A stretch of 64,000 nucleotides of DNA from Ruegeria aquimaris (GTDB lineage Bacteria; Pseudomonadota; Alphaproteobacteria; Rhodobacterales; Rhodobacteraceae), in the NCBI RefSeq assembly GCF_025751555.1, contig NZ_JAOWLB010000001.1:496001-560000 (forward strand), given 5' to 3'. Under the pieces are notes generated by a model. That model searched no databases. It worked only from the letters and a program-made list of their open reading frames with translations, and had not been told where the DNA came from. Positions 43,135-51,585 of the stretch are shown in pieces; within the stretch, counting starts at the first letter, position 1, and each line of letters starts with the position of its first letter. Position numbers and translations under genes: made by a program.

Positions 43135-44067
43135 ATGGAAAGCCTGACAAACACGATAAGGGATTTTGCCTGGACGGACCTGACGTCGAATGACCGCTGG
43201 CAGGACTGGCGCGCGGCCAAGATTCGCGCATCCCAGGCGCTGGCAAGCGCCGAACCTGTCGCCCTCTCCTGCCTTGACCGGCCCGATCCGGCGGCCCTGT
43301 CCGAAATCCTGTCGCGGTGCAGCATGCAGAACTTCGCGCTATACGACGCCCGCCAGACCGCCCCGGACCTTGAAACCGTCAGCCGCGCCTTGCTGACCTT
43401 TGCCGAGGGGCTGGGCCTGACCGCCACCGAGAATCACCGCTCGGCCGGGCACGCCCAGGTCGTCGCGCTACGCACCTCCTCGGACGAGGGCAAGAAGGGC
43501 TATATCCCCTATACCCCGCGCCCGATGAACTGGCACACCGACGGTTACTACAACCCGGCGCACAGCCCGGTAAAAGGTTTCATCCTGCATTGCTTTCAAC
43601 AGGCCGCGTCGGGTGGCGAAAACCACCTGCTCGACCCCGAGATCGCCTATCTGCGCCTGCGCGACGAAAACCCCGACTATGTCCGCGCCCTGATGCACCA
43701 GGCGGCGATGACCATCCCCGAGAACCGCGAAAACGACGGCAGCCTGCGACCGGCCTCGACCGGGCCGGTGTTCTTTGCCGACGAGGCCACCGGCCGGTTG
43801 CAGATGCGCTATACCGCGCGCACCCGCTCCATCGCCTGGCGTGACGATCCGGTAACCCGCGATGCCGCCGGCTGGCTGCGCGACTGGCTCATCCGTGGCG
43901 ACCCGCTGGGGCGCCGCATCAGGTTGCAACCCGGTCAGGGTATCGTCTGCAACAATGCCCTGCATGACAGGACCGGTTTCACAGATGGCGAAGGCGCCCA
44001 GGCCCGCATTGTCCTTCGCATCCGCTTTCATCAGAGAGTACGGGAGGATTTTCTTGGCGCAGCTTAG
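43135..44067 (+). CDS. TauD/TfdA-like Fe(II)/2-oxoglutarate-dependent dioxygenase
   Basis: A 310-residue non-haem iron oxygenase. MNWHTDGYYN near residue 131 supplies the HxD metal ligands, NNALHDRTGF supplies the distal His, and RIVLRIRF the 2-oxoglutarate Arg. Family members hydroxylate sulfonates, betaines or other small molecules. The gene is divergent from dsrA and heads an operon with two small ORFs and Mrp; that constancy would suggest a function tied to the Dsr system, for instance cofactor or carrier modification, but this is inference. No sulfonate transporter is adjacent. Confidence 0.82.
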   Translation: MESLTNTIRDFAWTDLTSNDRWQDWRAAKIRASQALASAEPVALSCLDRPDPAALSEILSRCSMQNFALYDARQTAPDLETVSRALLTFAEGLGLTATENHRSAGHAQVVALRTSSDEGKKGYIPYTPRPMNWHTDGYYNPAHSPVKGFILHCFQQAASGGENHLLDPEIAYLRLRDENPDYVRALMHQAAMTIPENRENDGSLRPASTGPVFFADEATGRLQMRYTARTRSIAWRDDPVTRDAAGWLRDWLIRGDPLGRRIRLQPGQGIVCNNALHDRTGFTDGEGAQARIVLRIRFHQRVREDFLGAA

Positions 44068-44248
44068 CGATCTGATCATCGGCCACCCCGAGGTGGCCTC
44101 GTTCAAGGAACTGGTCGAGCTGGTGGAACATGCCGGGACATCCGGCCAGATGTTCCTCGAATTCGACGTCAAGCCCGACTACCGCGATACGCCGCGCAAC
44201 TGGCAATGGGTCTTAGAGGCCGCCTTTACCCGGGGGGCCGAGACGTGA
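44054..44248 (+). CDS. Small hypothetical protein (64 aa)
   Basis: A 64-residue ORF overlapping the dioxygenase end by 14 bp and the next gene by 4 bp. The start is a TTG at 44054 with GGGAGG six bases upstream (44042-44047). It reads LAQLSDLIIGHPEVASFKEL initially and ends NWQWVLEAAFTRGAET. It is acidic, helical and has no cysteine. Not recognised. Tight coupling on both sides argues that it is a real gene. Confidence 0.65.
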   Translation: MAQLSDLIIGHPEVASFKELVELVEHAGTSGQMFLEFDVKPDYRDTPRNWQWVLEAAFTRGAET

Positions 44249-44448
44249 CCGACAAGATCACCGATATCGCGCAGTTCGACCTGCCCTATCGCCGCAAGGC
44301 CACCATCCGGCTGGTCGAGTTCGAGGGCGGCATGAAAATGGTCCGCCTTGTCCTGCGCGAGGGCACGCGGATCACCCAGATCGATCTCGACGCAGACAGC
44401 GCCACCCAATTGAGCAGAACCCTCGCGGACACGGCGGCGCAACTGTGA
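44245..44448 (+). CDS. Small hypothetical protein (67 aa)
   Basis: A 67-residue beta-rich protein starting at GTG 44245, overlapping the previous stop (GTGA). It starts MTDKITDIAQFDLPYRRKAT and has LVEFEGGMKMVRLVLREGTR, a likely small beta-sheet domain, then a helical tail. I do not recognise it with certainty. It lies 43 bp before mrp and belongs to the same operon. Confidence 0.68.
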   Translation: MTDKITDIAQFDLPYRRKATIRLVEFEGGMKMVRLVLREGTRITQIDLDADSATQLSRTLADTAAQL

Positions 44449-44491
44449 CCGGACAGCGCCGCAACCCGACAGACCCAAAGGCACGGACCCA

Positions 44492-45601
44492 ATGAAAAAG
44501 ATCATACTTGCAAGACTGTCGCTGATCACGCCCCCCGGCAGCCGCACGGATCTGCTCACCTCGGGTATGGTCCTGCCCGATCAGGTCATGGTCGAGGGCG
44601 GCAAGGTCGTCATTCCGGTCAATGTCCCACCCGATTTTCCCGGCGATCTGGCCCAGGTCCAGACCCTCATCGAAGAGCGGCTGCAAAGCCTGGACGGTAT
44701 CGACAACCTGTTGGTGGTACTGACAGCCGAACGCGCGGCCGCGTCCCAACCAACGGCCCCCGAACCGCCAAAGCTGAAAAAACGCCCGACCGAGGCGCCC
44801 GGTCGCGACATGCGCCCGCATTCGGCGGCGGTTCCGGGGATTAAGAACATCATCGCCGTCGCCTCGGGCAAAGGCGGGGTCGGTAAATCGACCACCGCCG
44901 CAAACCTGGCGCTGGCGCTGCGGTCGCTGGGCCTGCGCGTCGGGCTGCTCGACGCCGATATCTACGGCCCGTCGATGCCCCGCCTTCTGGCCATCACCGA
45001 ACGCCCCCGGATCGAGAACGACGTGGTCTACCCGGTCGAACAATACGGGATCAAGGTCATGTCCATGGGCTTTCTCATGCAGGAGGAAAGCCCGGTGATC
45101 TGGCGCGGTCCCATGGTGGTGACCGCCCTGATGCAGATGACGCGCGAGGTGAACTGGGGCGAACTGGATGTTCTGGTGCTCGACATGCCGCCCGGCACCG
45201 GCGACGCGCAGCTCACCATGGCGCAACAGGTGCCGTTGCAGGGCGCCGTGATCGTCTCGACCCCGCAGGACCTGGCCCTGATCGACGCCCGCAAGGGGCT
45301 GAAGATGTTCAAGCAGGTGGATGTCCCCATCCTTGGCATCGTCGAGAACATGTCGACCTTCATCTGCCCCCATTGCGGCAAGTCCTCGGACATTTTCGGC
45401 CATGGCGGCGCCGAGGAGGACGCCCGCCGGCTGGGTGTGCCCTTCCTCGGTGCGATCCCGCTGCACATGACCATCCGCGAGATGTCGGATGCGGGCACGC
45501 CCGTTGTGATCTCGGAACCCGACGGGGTGCACGCCCGGCATTACCGCGACATCGCGCTCCGGGTCGCGACCCGGCTGTTCCCCGAGGAGGACGAGGATTG
45601 A
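44492..45601 (+). CDS. mrp: Mrp/ApbC (NBP35-type) Fe-S cluster carrier ATPase
   Basis: A 369-residue P-loop Fe-S carrier. Residues ~1-85 resemble a degenerate DUF59/MIP18 domain. A Pro/Ala/Lys-rich linker follows, then the deviant Walker A VASGKGGVGKSTTAANLALAL (~residue 122), LDADIYGPSMPR and DMPPGTGDAQ. ICPHCGKSS provides the CXXC that binds a bridging [4Fe-4S] cluster. It would supply clusters to the many Fe-S proteins of the neighbouring Dsr operon (DsrA, B, K, L, O); that link is inferred from position. The acidic tail EEDED is noted. Confidence 0.88.
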   Translation: MKKIILARLSLITPPGSRTDLLTSGMVLPDQVMVEGGKVVIPVNVPPDFPGDLAQVQTLIEERLQSLDGIDNLLVVLTAERAAASQPTAPEPPKLKKRPTEAPGRDMRPHSAAVPGIKNIIAVASGKGGVGKSTTAANLALALRSLGLRVGLLDADIYGPSMPRLLAITERPRIENDVVYPVEQYGIKVMSMGFLMQEESPVIWRGPMVVTALMQMTREVNWGELDVLVLDMPPGTGDAQLTMAQQVPLQGAVIVSTPQDLALIDARKGLKMFKQVDVPILGIVENMSTFICPHCGKSSDIFGHGGAEEDARRLGVPFLGAIPLHMTIREMSDAGTPVVISEPDGVHARHYRDIALRVATRLFPEEDED

Positions 45602-45703
45602 CCTCTATCGACGCGGTTTCTTGCGGTCGCGCTCGCAAGCTTAGCCGGTCATTGTGAGTCGCGCGGCTCAGGCCCTGCACAGTCGCGAGAGGAGAGTTCA
45701 CGC

Positions 45704-45996
45704 AGAGCGCATATCGTTGTCTTGGGCGCAGGGCTGGGCTGGGTCATCATGGCCTTCGAGGCCCGCGAACACCTTGGCTCCAGTCACCAGATCACGGCCA
45801 TCAACAAGGGCGAGAAGTTCCATTTTGTCCCCTCCAACCCTTGGGTTGCCGTAGGATGGTGGGACCGCGAGCAGATCGAGGTCGAGCTGACCACCGGTGA
45901 AAGCGTCAGCTATGACCACCTTGTCATTGCAACCGGCCTCGAGGGCTACACCCAATCCGTCTGCCATGTCGACCACGTAATCCGGGCCAAGGCCGG
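45704..45996 (+). pseudogene. sqr: Decayed sulfide:quinone oxidoreductase gene
   Basis: The frame from 45707 reads AHIVVLGAGLGW, then EKFHFVPSNPWVAVGWWDRE, YDHLVIATG and GYTQSVCHVDHV. These are successive blocks of sulfide:quinone oxidoreductase (FAD Rossmann start, SNPWVAVGW, TQSVC-VDHA), but they are joined by internal deletions, and about 300 C-terminal residues are missing. The expected ATG is AGA at 45704-45706, seven bases after an intact GGAGAG ribosome site. So the start codon is lost too. It follows mrp by ~100 bp in the same orientation. Confidence 0.82.
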
Positions 45997-46047
45997 ATCA
46001 CACGCGACCCCGACTGAACCGGGGCCGCACGATACATCAGACGCCTG

Positions 46048-47139
46048 TCAGGCGATGGCCTCCATCGTCTTTACCCCGGCGATCCCGCCCAGCACGATAA
46101 AGACAAAGGTGATCACCGAACCGACCGCCAGCGTCGATACGCCGGTCAGCGCCTGCCCCACGGTGCAGCCCAGCGCCAGCACGCCGCCGATGCCCATCAG
46201 CGCCGCACCCAGCATGTTACGGATCGAATCCGCCTGATCGGCAAAGGTGGTCAGATGCAGCCGCCCCATCGACAGTGCCCCGGCCAGACCGCCAATCAGC
46301 GCGCCCGCCACCGTGACGATCCCGAAGCCCGGCGCGCCCAGCGCGGTATAGCGCATCAGGTAGTCGATCGTGTCGCCCACCGGCCGCACATAGCTGAGCG
46401 AGATCACCGACGGGTTGTCCGCAAACTCGTCATAGGTCAGCCCGGTCAGCGCCCATCCCAGCACCACGCACAGGCCAATGCCGACACCGGCCACCAGATT
46501 GCGCGGCGAGGTGCGGAAACTGGCGCTGGCAAAGCAGAAGGCCAACAGCCCCAGAACCACCACCAGCATCGTGACGGTCGTCGCGGTTTCGACCGACATG
46601 CCGGACAGGCCCGACAGAACCGCGCCCAGGCTCTGGTCTTCGATCCCCGCCTCGGCCAGATCCACCGACATCGGGTCGAAGATCGCCACCCGCAGCGGCC
46701 CAAGCAGCCCGCCGATGGTCATGTATCCAAAGATACCGGTGATCAGCAGCACCACGATAGACCGCAGGTCCCCGCCCCCGGCCCGAACCAGGTTGCGGCT
46801 GATGCATCCGCCCGAAAACACCATGCCAAAGCCAAAGATCAGCCCGCCGGCAACATTGGCCCCCCAGCCCAGTGTCGGCACCTGGTACATCGACAGCGTC
46901 ATGTCCGCCATCCCCGCGCCTTCGATCAGCCAGACCCCGAACACCGCGACCGCAATGGCCAACAGCCATGCGCGAAACCGGTTCCAGTCCCCGAATGACA
47001 GGATGTCGGAAATCGACCCCATGGTGCAGAAGTTCGTACGATAGACGATAAAGCCAAAGGCGATACCGATCAGCAACCCGCCCCAGGCGATGTAGAAGTC
47101 GGCCGACTCCACCGCCATTTCTTTCCAGATTTCCACCAT
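46048..47139 (-). CDS. YeeE/YedE family sulfur-compound transporter
   Basis: A 363-residue membrane protein with ~10-12 helices in two homologous halves. Conserved cysteines occur as YRTNFCTMGSISD, FSGGCISRNLVR and LGCTVGQALTG, the sulfur-relay sites of the YeeE/TsuA family that takes up thiosulfate or related sulfane-sulfur compounds. The start at 47139 has a GGGAGGAGAGAGGG tract upstream. Its place at the edge of the Dsr locus, near dsrE2/tusA, suggests sulfur import for oxidation, which is inference. Confidence 0.88.
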   Translation of the reverse strand: MVEIWKEMAVESADFYIAWGGLLIGIAFGFIVYRTNFCTMGSISDILSFGDWNRFRAWLLAIAVAVFGVWLIEGAGMADMTLSMYQVPTLGWGANVAGGLIFGFGMVFSGGCISRNLVRAGGGDLRSIVVLLITGIFGYMTIGGLLGPLRVAIFDPMSVDLAEAGIEDQSLGAVLSGLSGMSVETATTVTMLVVVLGLLAFCFASASFRTSPRNLVAGVGIGLCVVLGWALTGLTYDEFADNPSVISLSYVRPVGDTIDYLMRYTALGAPGFGIVTVAGALIGGLAGALSMGRLHLTTFADQADSIRNMLGAALMGIGGVLALGCTVGQALTGVSTLAVGSVITFVFIVLGGIAGVKTMEAIA

Positions 47140-47187
47140 TGCGCCCTCTCTCCTCCCAAAGAGACTGCCACCGCAGGGAAGCCCCCG

Positions 47188-47230
47188 AGATAACAACACA
47201 TAAAGATGGTAGAATGTTTCTATGTTATCT
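47188..47230. promoter_or_regulatory. Nested inverted repeats upstream of the YeeE gene
   Basis: The outer arms AGATAACA (47188-47195) and TGTTATCT (47223-47230) are perfect complements 27 bp apart. Within the span lies the 13-bp palindrome TAGAA-TGT-TTCTA (47210-47222). The region is AT-rich and divergent between the transporter (start 47139) and the amidase (start 47351). It is a plausible regulator site; it shares the TGT centre but not the arms of the dsrA-region palindrome. Confidence 0.45.
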
Positions 47231-47350
47231 GTCCAGTTTTGTGGGCTTGACCCGGCTTGCCCCTGTCCCGTTGGCAAATGCCGCTATGCGGTGCAGAGTG
47301 CCGGAATAGGCCCGCCATCCGGCCCGGACCCCGATCAGAAAAGAGAGACC

Positions 47351-48751
47351 ATGCAACACCCCTGGGAAATGACCGCCAGCGAAATCGCCGCCTTGGTGCG
47401 CGCGCGCAAACTCAGCGCGGTCGAGGTTGCCGAAGCGCATCTGCGCCGCCTTGAACGGGTGAACCCCAAAATCAACGCGGTGGTGCAGGAATTCCCCGAG
47501 GAAGCGCTGGCCGCCGCAGGGCAGGTCGATACCGCCATCGCCCGGGGCGAAGACCCCGGCCCCCTCTGCGGCGTGCCGGTCACCGTCAAGGTCAACGTAG
47601 ACCAGAAAGGCCATGCCACCACCAACGGGCTGAAACTCCAGGAAAACCTGATCGCCGAGCATGACAGCCCGGTTGTCGCCAATATCCGCAAGGCGGGCGG
47701 GGTCATCCTTGGCCGCACCAACACGCCCGCCTTTTCGCTGCGCTGGTTTACAAAGAACGACTTGCACGGCCAGACGCTGAACCCCCGAAACCGCGAAATC
47801 ACCCCGGGTGGCTCTTCCGGCGGCGCCTCGGCGGCGGTGGCGGCGGGTCTTTGCGCCGTAGGCCACGGCACCGATATCGCGGGGTCCATCCGCTACCCGG
47901 CCTATGCCTGCGGCCTGCACGGGTTGCGCCCCACGCTGGGCCGCATACCCGCCTATAACGCCAGCGCGGCTGACCGGTTCATCGGCGCGCAGATCATGGC
48001 CGTCTCCGGCCCCATCACCCGCAGCATCGCGGATCTGGGCCTGTCCCTGGCCGCCATGGCCGCCCCGGACCTGCGCGACCCATGGTATGCGCCCGTTCCC
48101 GCAAGCCCGCGCGACTTTCCCAAACGCGCGGCGCTTTGCGTTTCGCCCGATGGCATGCCCGTCTCCGAGGCGGTGCAAAAGACGCTGCTCAAGGCCGCGG
48201 AAATCCTGAAGGCCGCAGGATGGACCGTGGCCGAGGTCGACTGCCCGCCGATCCGGCAGGCCGCCGAGCTGAATGCCCAACTTTGGATGGCGGATACCCT
48301 CTTCGGCGCGGCGGAGATGATCGGGAAAGAGGCCGAGCCCGACTCGCAATTCGTCTTCCGGCAGATGCTCAAGGACACCGGAAAGGTCGATTTCGAAACC
48401 CTGATGAAAGCCCTGCAATCCCGCGCCACGCTGGTCCGCGAATGGGAGCTGTTCCTGGCCGACTACCCGGTCCTGATCTGCCCCGTATCGGGCGAACTGC
48501 CCTTCGCCCAGCAACTGGATGTCAGCTCCGAAGACGCCTTCGCCTGCGTTCTCGAAGCGCAACTGACACAGCGCGGCCTGCCCGTGATGGGCCTGCCCGC
48601 CCTCTCGGTCGCGATGGGCGAGATCGACGGGATCCCGACCGGGGTGCAGCTTGTCGGGCCGAAATACCGCGAGGATATCCTGCTCGCCGCTGGTGCGGAT
48701 ATCGAGGCGGCAGGCGACCGCCCGGCGGTCGCCACCCCCGACTGGGACTAA
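47351..48751 (+). CDS. Amidase (amidase signature family)
   Basis: A 466-residue amidase-signature enzyme. The catalytic Lys is in GVPVTVKVNVD (~residue 82), the cis-Ser in TPGGSSGGASAAVAAG and the nucleophile Ser in GTDIAGSIRYPAYACG. It hydrolyses a small amide; relatives act on indoleacetamide, acrylamide-type and other amides. The true substrate is unknown. The TRAP transporter genes lie just downstream on the opposite strand. The ATG at 47351 follows AGAGAGA. Confidence 0.87.
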   Translation: MQHPWEMTASEIAALVRARKLSAVEVAEAHLRRLERVNPKINAVVQEFPEEALAAAGQVDTAIARGEDPGPLCGVPVTVKVNVDQKGHATTNGLKLQENLIAEHDSPVVANIRKAGGVILGRTNTPAFSLRWFTKNDLHGQTLNPRNREITPGGSSGGASAAVAAGLCAVGHGTDIAGSIRYPAYACGLHGLRPTLGRIPAYNASAADRFIGAQIMAVSGPITRSIADLGLSLAAMAAPDLRDPWYAPVPASPRDFPKRAALCVSPDGMPVSEAVQKTLLKAAEILKAAGWTVAEVDCPPIRQAAELNAQLWMADTLFGAAEMIGKEAEPDSQFVFRQMLKDTGKVDFETLMKALQSRATLVREWELFLADYPVLICPVSGELPFAQQLDVSSEDAFACVLEAQLTQRGLPVMGLPALSVAMGEIDGIPTGVQLVGPKYREDILLAAGADIEAAGDRPAVATPDWD

Positions 48752-48758
48752 GGCCCAC

Positions 48759-50552
48759 TCAGATCAGCGCGGGGCCAAACAGCAGAACCGCCGCGACCCC
48801 CGACAGGAGAACCCGGACGATCAGGCCAAACCGCCCGATCAGCGCAAAGGACAGCGCCGTCAGCGCCACGGCTAGCACCGCAAAGGCGGTGATCGCGCCC
48901 ACCGGGTCCTCGGACACCCGGATGACAGCGGGCCAGGTCACCATGCCCACCGGGATCAGGTAGAGACCAACACCCAGCGCCATCGCGGTCAGGGCCACCT
49001 TGATCCAGTTCTCCTCGGCCATACCGGCGGCGATGAACACCGCGCCGCAGACCGGTGGCGTGATCGTCGACAAGAGCGCGAACCAGAACACAAAAAGATG
49101 CGCCTGCAACGGCTCCAAGCCCAGCTTCATCAGCGCCGGACCGGCAACAGACACACAGATCACATAAGCGGCGGTTGTCGGCACCTCCATGCCCAGCACC
49201 AGACAGGCCACCGCCGTCAGCAGCAGCGACGCCCAGAGCGCCCCGCCCGCCCCTTCCAGAATGACCGACGTGATCTTGACCCCCAGCCCGGTTGACCCCA
49301 GCACCCCGATGATGATCGAGGCGCAAAAGATGATCGCCGCGATCATCGAAACCTGCCGCGCGGCGGTCAGCAGCGCCTCGGACACCCGCGCCGCGATCTT
49401 CGGTGGATCGACCCGCAGGTCTCCATCCACCAGCAGCAACAGCGCCCCGGCCAGAATGGCAAGGCAGGCGGCATATTGCGGCGTATAGCCCGCCACGAAC
49501 ATGCCCAGCATGAGAACCGTAAAGGGGACGAGGAAAAAGACCGAGGTCACCACCACATCGCGCGTGCGCGGCCGGTCCTCGGGCGCCAGGCCCTTCAGCT
49601 CGTACCGGGTCGCATAGGCGTTGATGCCGACCCACACCGCCCAGAAATACAAGAGCGCGGGCAACAGCGCCGCCGCCATGATCTGGGTATAGGGGACACC
49701 GGTCAGCTCGACCATGACAAAGGCCCCCGCCCCCATCAGCGGCGGCATGATCTGCCCGCCGGAACTGGCCACCGCCTCGACTCCGGCGGCAAGCCGCCTT
49801 GGGTATCCCAGGCGCCGCATCGCAGGCAGGGTGATCGCCCCGGTCGAGGCCACATTGGCGCTGGCCGAACCCGAGATCGACCCGAACAGTGCCGAGGACA
49901 GGACCGAGACCTTGGCCGCGCCGCCCTTCAGCCGCCCGGCGGCGGCGGCGGCCACATTCATGAACCCCTGCCCCGCCTCGCCCGCATTCAGCACCGCGCC
50001 AAAGATCACGAAGATCGAGACAACGCCGACCGAGACCGCCGTCAGACTGCCCCAGATCCCGGCCTCGGCAATCGTCATCGACCCCAGGAACGAGCGCAGC
50101 GGCACCCCGGAATGACCGAACTCGCCCGGAATGAGATGTCCGAAAAATGCATAAAGCAGCGCCGCCGTGGCCACCATCGGCAAGGGCCAGCCGATGGCGC
50201 GCCGCGCCGCCTCGATCACCACCGCCAGCAGCGCAAAACCAATCGCGACCTGAAACCGGTTTTCCAGAAACCCGTACTGGTCGCCCAGCACATCGGCATT
50301 CCACGCCACCCAGAGCGCCGCCGCAACGCCCACCGCGCACAGCACCGCACCGGAAACGGCCCGCCCACGACCGGACACGCCGTACAGAAACACCCACGGC
50401 AGGATCAGCGCGAGGTGCAGCGGGCGGCTCACCAGATTGGGCACCAGCCCGGAAAAGATCAGGCCGATGTGAAACACAACCAGCACCAGAGCCAGCGCCA
50501 GCCAGATCCACCGCCGCCATGACGCCGCCGAAGTGTGCACCGTTCCCTCCAT
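48759..50552 (-). CDS. TRAP transporter fused permease subunit (TAXI type)
   Basis: A 597-residue membrane protein with about 16-18 helices, combining the small (DctQ) and large (DctM) subunits, as usual in TAXI-TRAP systems. SGSASANVASTGAITLPAM and SSGGQIMPPLMGAGAFVM are DctM signatures. It uses the Na+ gradient to import an organic acid. It lies downstream of the TAXI binding protein, separated by a hairpin. The substrate is not deducible. Confidence 0.92.
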   Translation of the reverse strand: MEGTVHTSAASWRRWIWLALALVLVVFHIGLIFSGLVPNLVSRPLHLALILPWVFLYGVSGRGRAVSGAVLCAVGVAAALWVAWNADVLGDQYGFLENRFQVAIGFALLAVVIEAARRAIGWPLPMVATAALLYAFFGHLIPGEFGHSGVPLRSFLGSMTIAEAGIWGSLTAVSVGVVSIFVIFGAVLNAGEAGQGFMNVAAAAAGRLKGGAAKVSVLSSALFGSISGSASANVASTGAITLPAMRRLGYPRRLAAGVEAVASSGGQIMPPLMGAGAFVMVELTGVPYTQIMAAALLPALLYFWAVWVGINAYATRYELKGLAPEDRPRTRDVVVTSVFFLVPFTVLMLGMFVAGYTPQYAACLAILAGALLLLVDGDLRVDPPKIAARVSEALLTAARQVSMIAAIIFCASIIIGVLGSTGLGVKITSVILEGAGGALWASLLLTAVACLVLGMEVPTTAAYVICVSVAGPALMKLGLEPLQAHLFVFWFALLSTITPPVCGAVFIAAGMAEENWIKVALTAMALGVGLYLIPVGMVTWPAVIRVSEDPVGAITAFAVLAVALTALSFALIGRFGLIVRVLLSGVAAVLLFGPALI

Positions 50553-50578
50553 GCCCCGTCCTTTCCCGGAAAAAGGAA

Positions 50579-50598
50579 CCGGGCCAAAACTGGCCCGG
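50579..50598. promoter_or_regulatory. Intercistronic hairpin in the TAXI-TRAP operon
   Basis: Perfect 8-bp stem CCGGGCCA / TGGCCCGG with loop AAAC, between the binding-protein stop (50626) and the permease start (50552). There is no T-run. Such hairpins often stabilise the upstream message so that binding protein exceeds permease; this is inference. Confidence 0.55.
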
Positions 50599-50625
50599 CC
50601 CCGGTATGCTGCAACTGTCAGAGTC

Positions 50626-51585
50626 TTACATCTGGTCGGCGGTCAAGGCGACACCCGCCTCCTGATAATACCGCACCGCGCCGGGATGCAGTTTGCCGGT
50701 GATGTTCCCCATCATCGCGGCATCGACACCACCCCACCAGGCCGCGCTTTCGGCCATCGCGGCCTTGCTCTCCCAAAAGGTCTTGGTCAGCTGATAGGCG
50801 GTCTCGTCCTCCATCTTGGTGGTCGTATAGGCGACCACCGGCAACGAGGTGGTGGTGATATCCTGATCCTGCCCGGCATAGGTGCCCGCCGGGATCACCA
50901 GCCGGGTGCGCTTGGTCTCGGCAATCTGCTCGTCATTGAGCGACAGCACCGTCACCCCGGCCGAGGCCGCCGCCTCCACCACGTTCGGCGCGGGCCAGGA
51001 CCCGGCTGTCACGAACCCGTCGATCTGGCCGTTCTTCAGCGCGGCCACCGCATTCGACAGTTCCGCGTCGGCAATATTGACCTTGCCCTCCAGACCAAAC
51101 AGCTTGAGGTACTTCTCCCCCTCGGTGGCGCCAAAGCTGCCCTTGCCCAAGAGGATCGTCTTGCCTTCCAGATCAGCAAGACCAGTGGCACCGCTGTCAG
51201 CCGACATCACGAAATGCATGGTCAGCGAGGGGATCGGGAACAGCGCCCGGATCTCGTCAAAGGCCGGATCGCCCTTGCCCTCGAACATCGCCTTGCCGCC
51301 CTGCGCCAGCCCGACCAGAACCGGCGGCGTGGTGAACACATAGTCGCCGCCGCGCGCCCGTACCTCCATCACGTTCTGGACCGAGCCCTGCCCCTCTTCG
51401 ACCGTGACGATGATATCACCGCCCGATCCCGCCTTCATCGCCTCGGCGATCTGCACCCCCATCTGGTAATAGGACGTGCCCGCCTTGGCCGATTTATAGG
51501 TGACCCGGGTCTCGGCCGCTGCGGGAACGGCCAACATCGCCCCAACCGCAAATGCGCCGATCATTGCCCTGAAATTCAATACCAT
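50626..51585 (-). CDS. TAXI family TRAP transporter solute-binding protein
   Basis: A 319-residue periplasmic protein. The signal peptide MIGAFAVGAMLAVPAAAE is followed by RVTYKSAKAGTSYYQMGVQIAEAM, the TAXI-family opening, and later GKTILLGKGSFGATE and TAGSWPAPNV. It captures the substrate for the fused permease downstream. The ATG at 51585 has AAGGGAGGATTTAGG upstream; an earlier in-frame start would precede the ribosome site. Confidence 0.92.
   Translation of the reverse strand: MVLNFRAMIGAFAVGAMLAVPAAAETRVTYKSAKAGTSYYQMGVQIAEAMKAGSGGDIIVTVEEGQGSVQNVMEVRARGGDYVFTTPPVLVGLAQGGKAMFEGKGDPAFDEIRALFPIPSLTMHFVMSADSGATGLADLEGKTILLGKGSFGATEGEKYLKLFGLEGKVNIADAELSNAVAALKNGQIDGFVTAGSWPAPNVVEAAASAGVTVLSLNDEQIAETKRTRLVIPAGTYAGQDQDITTTSLPVVAYTTTKMEDETAYQLTKTFWESKAAMAESAAWWGGVDAAMMGNITGKLHPGAVRYYQEAGVALTADQM

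Noticed and set aside
45722-46237. A 171-codon open frame covering the sqr remnant
   Set aside because: Only the first ~90 codons resemble SQR; the remainder runs antisense through the YeeE gene and has no family features, so it is a pseudogene, not an intact CDS.
45000-47300. Direct repeat of the tRNA-Cys 3' end (attR) at the far side of the sulfur locus
   Set aside because: I looked by eye for the GGTTCGATTCC...CTCGCC string and did not find it.
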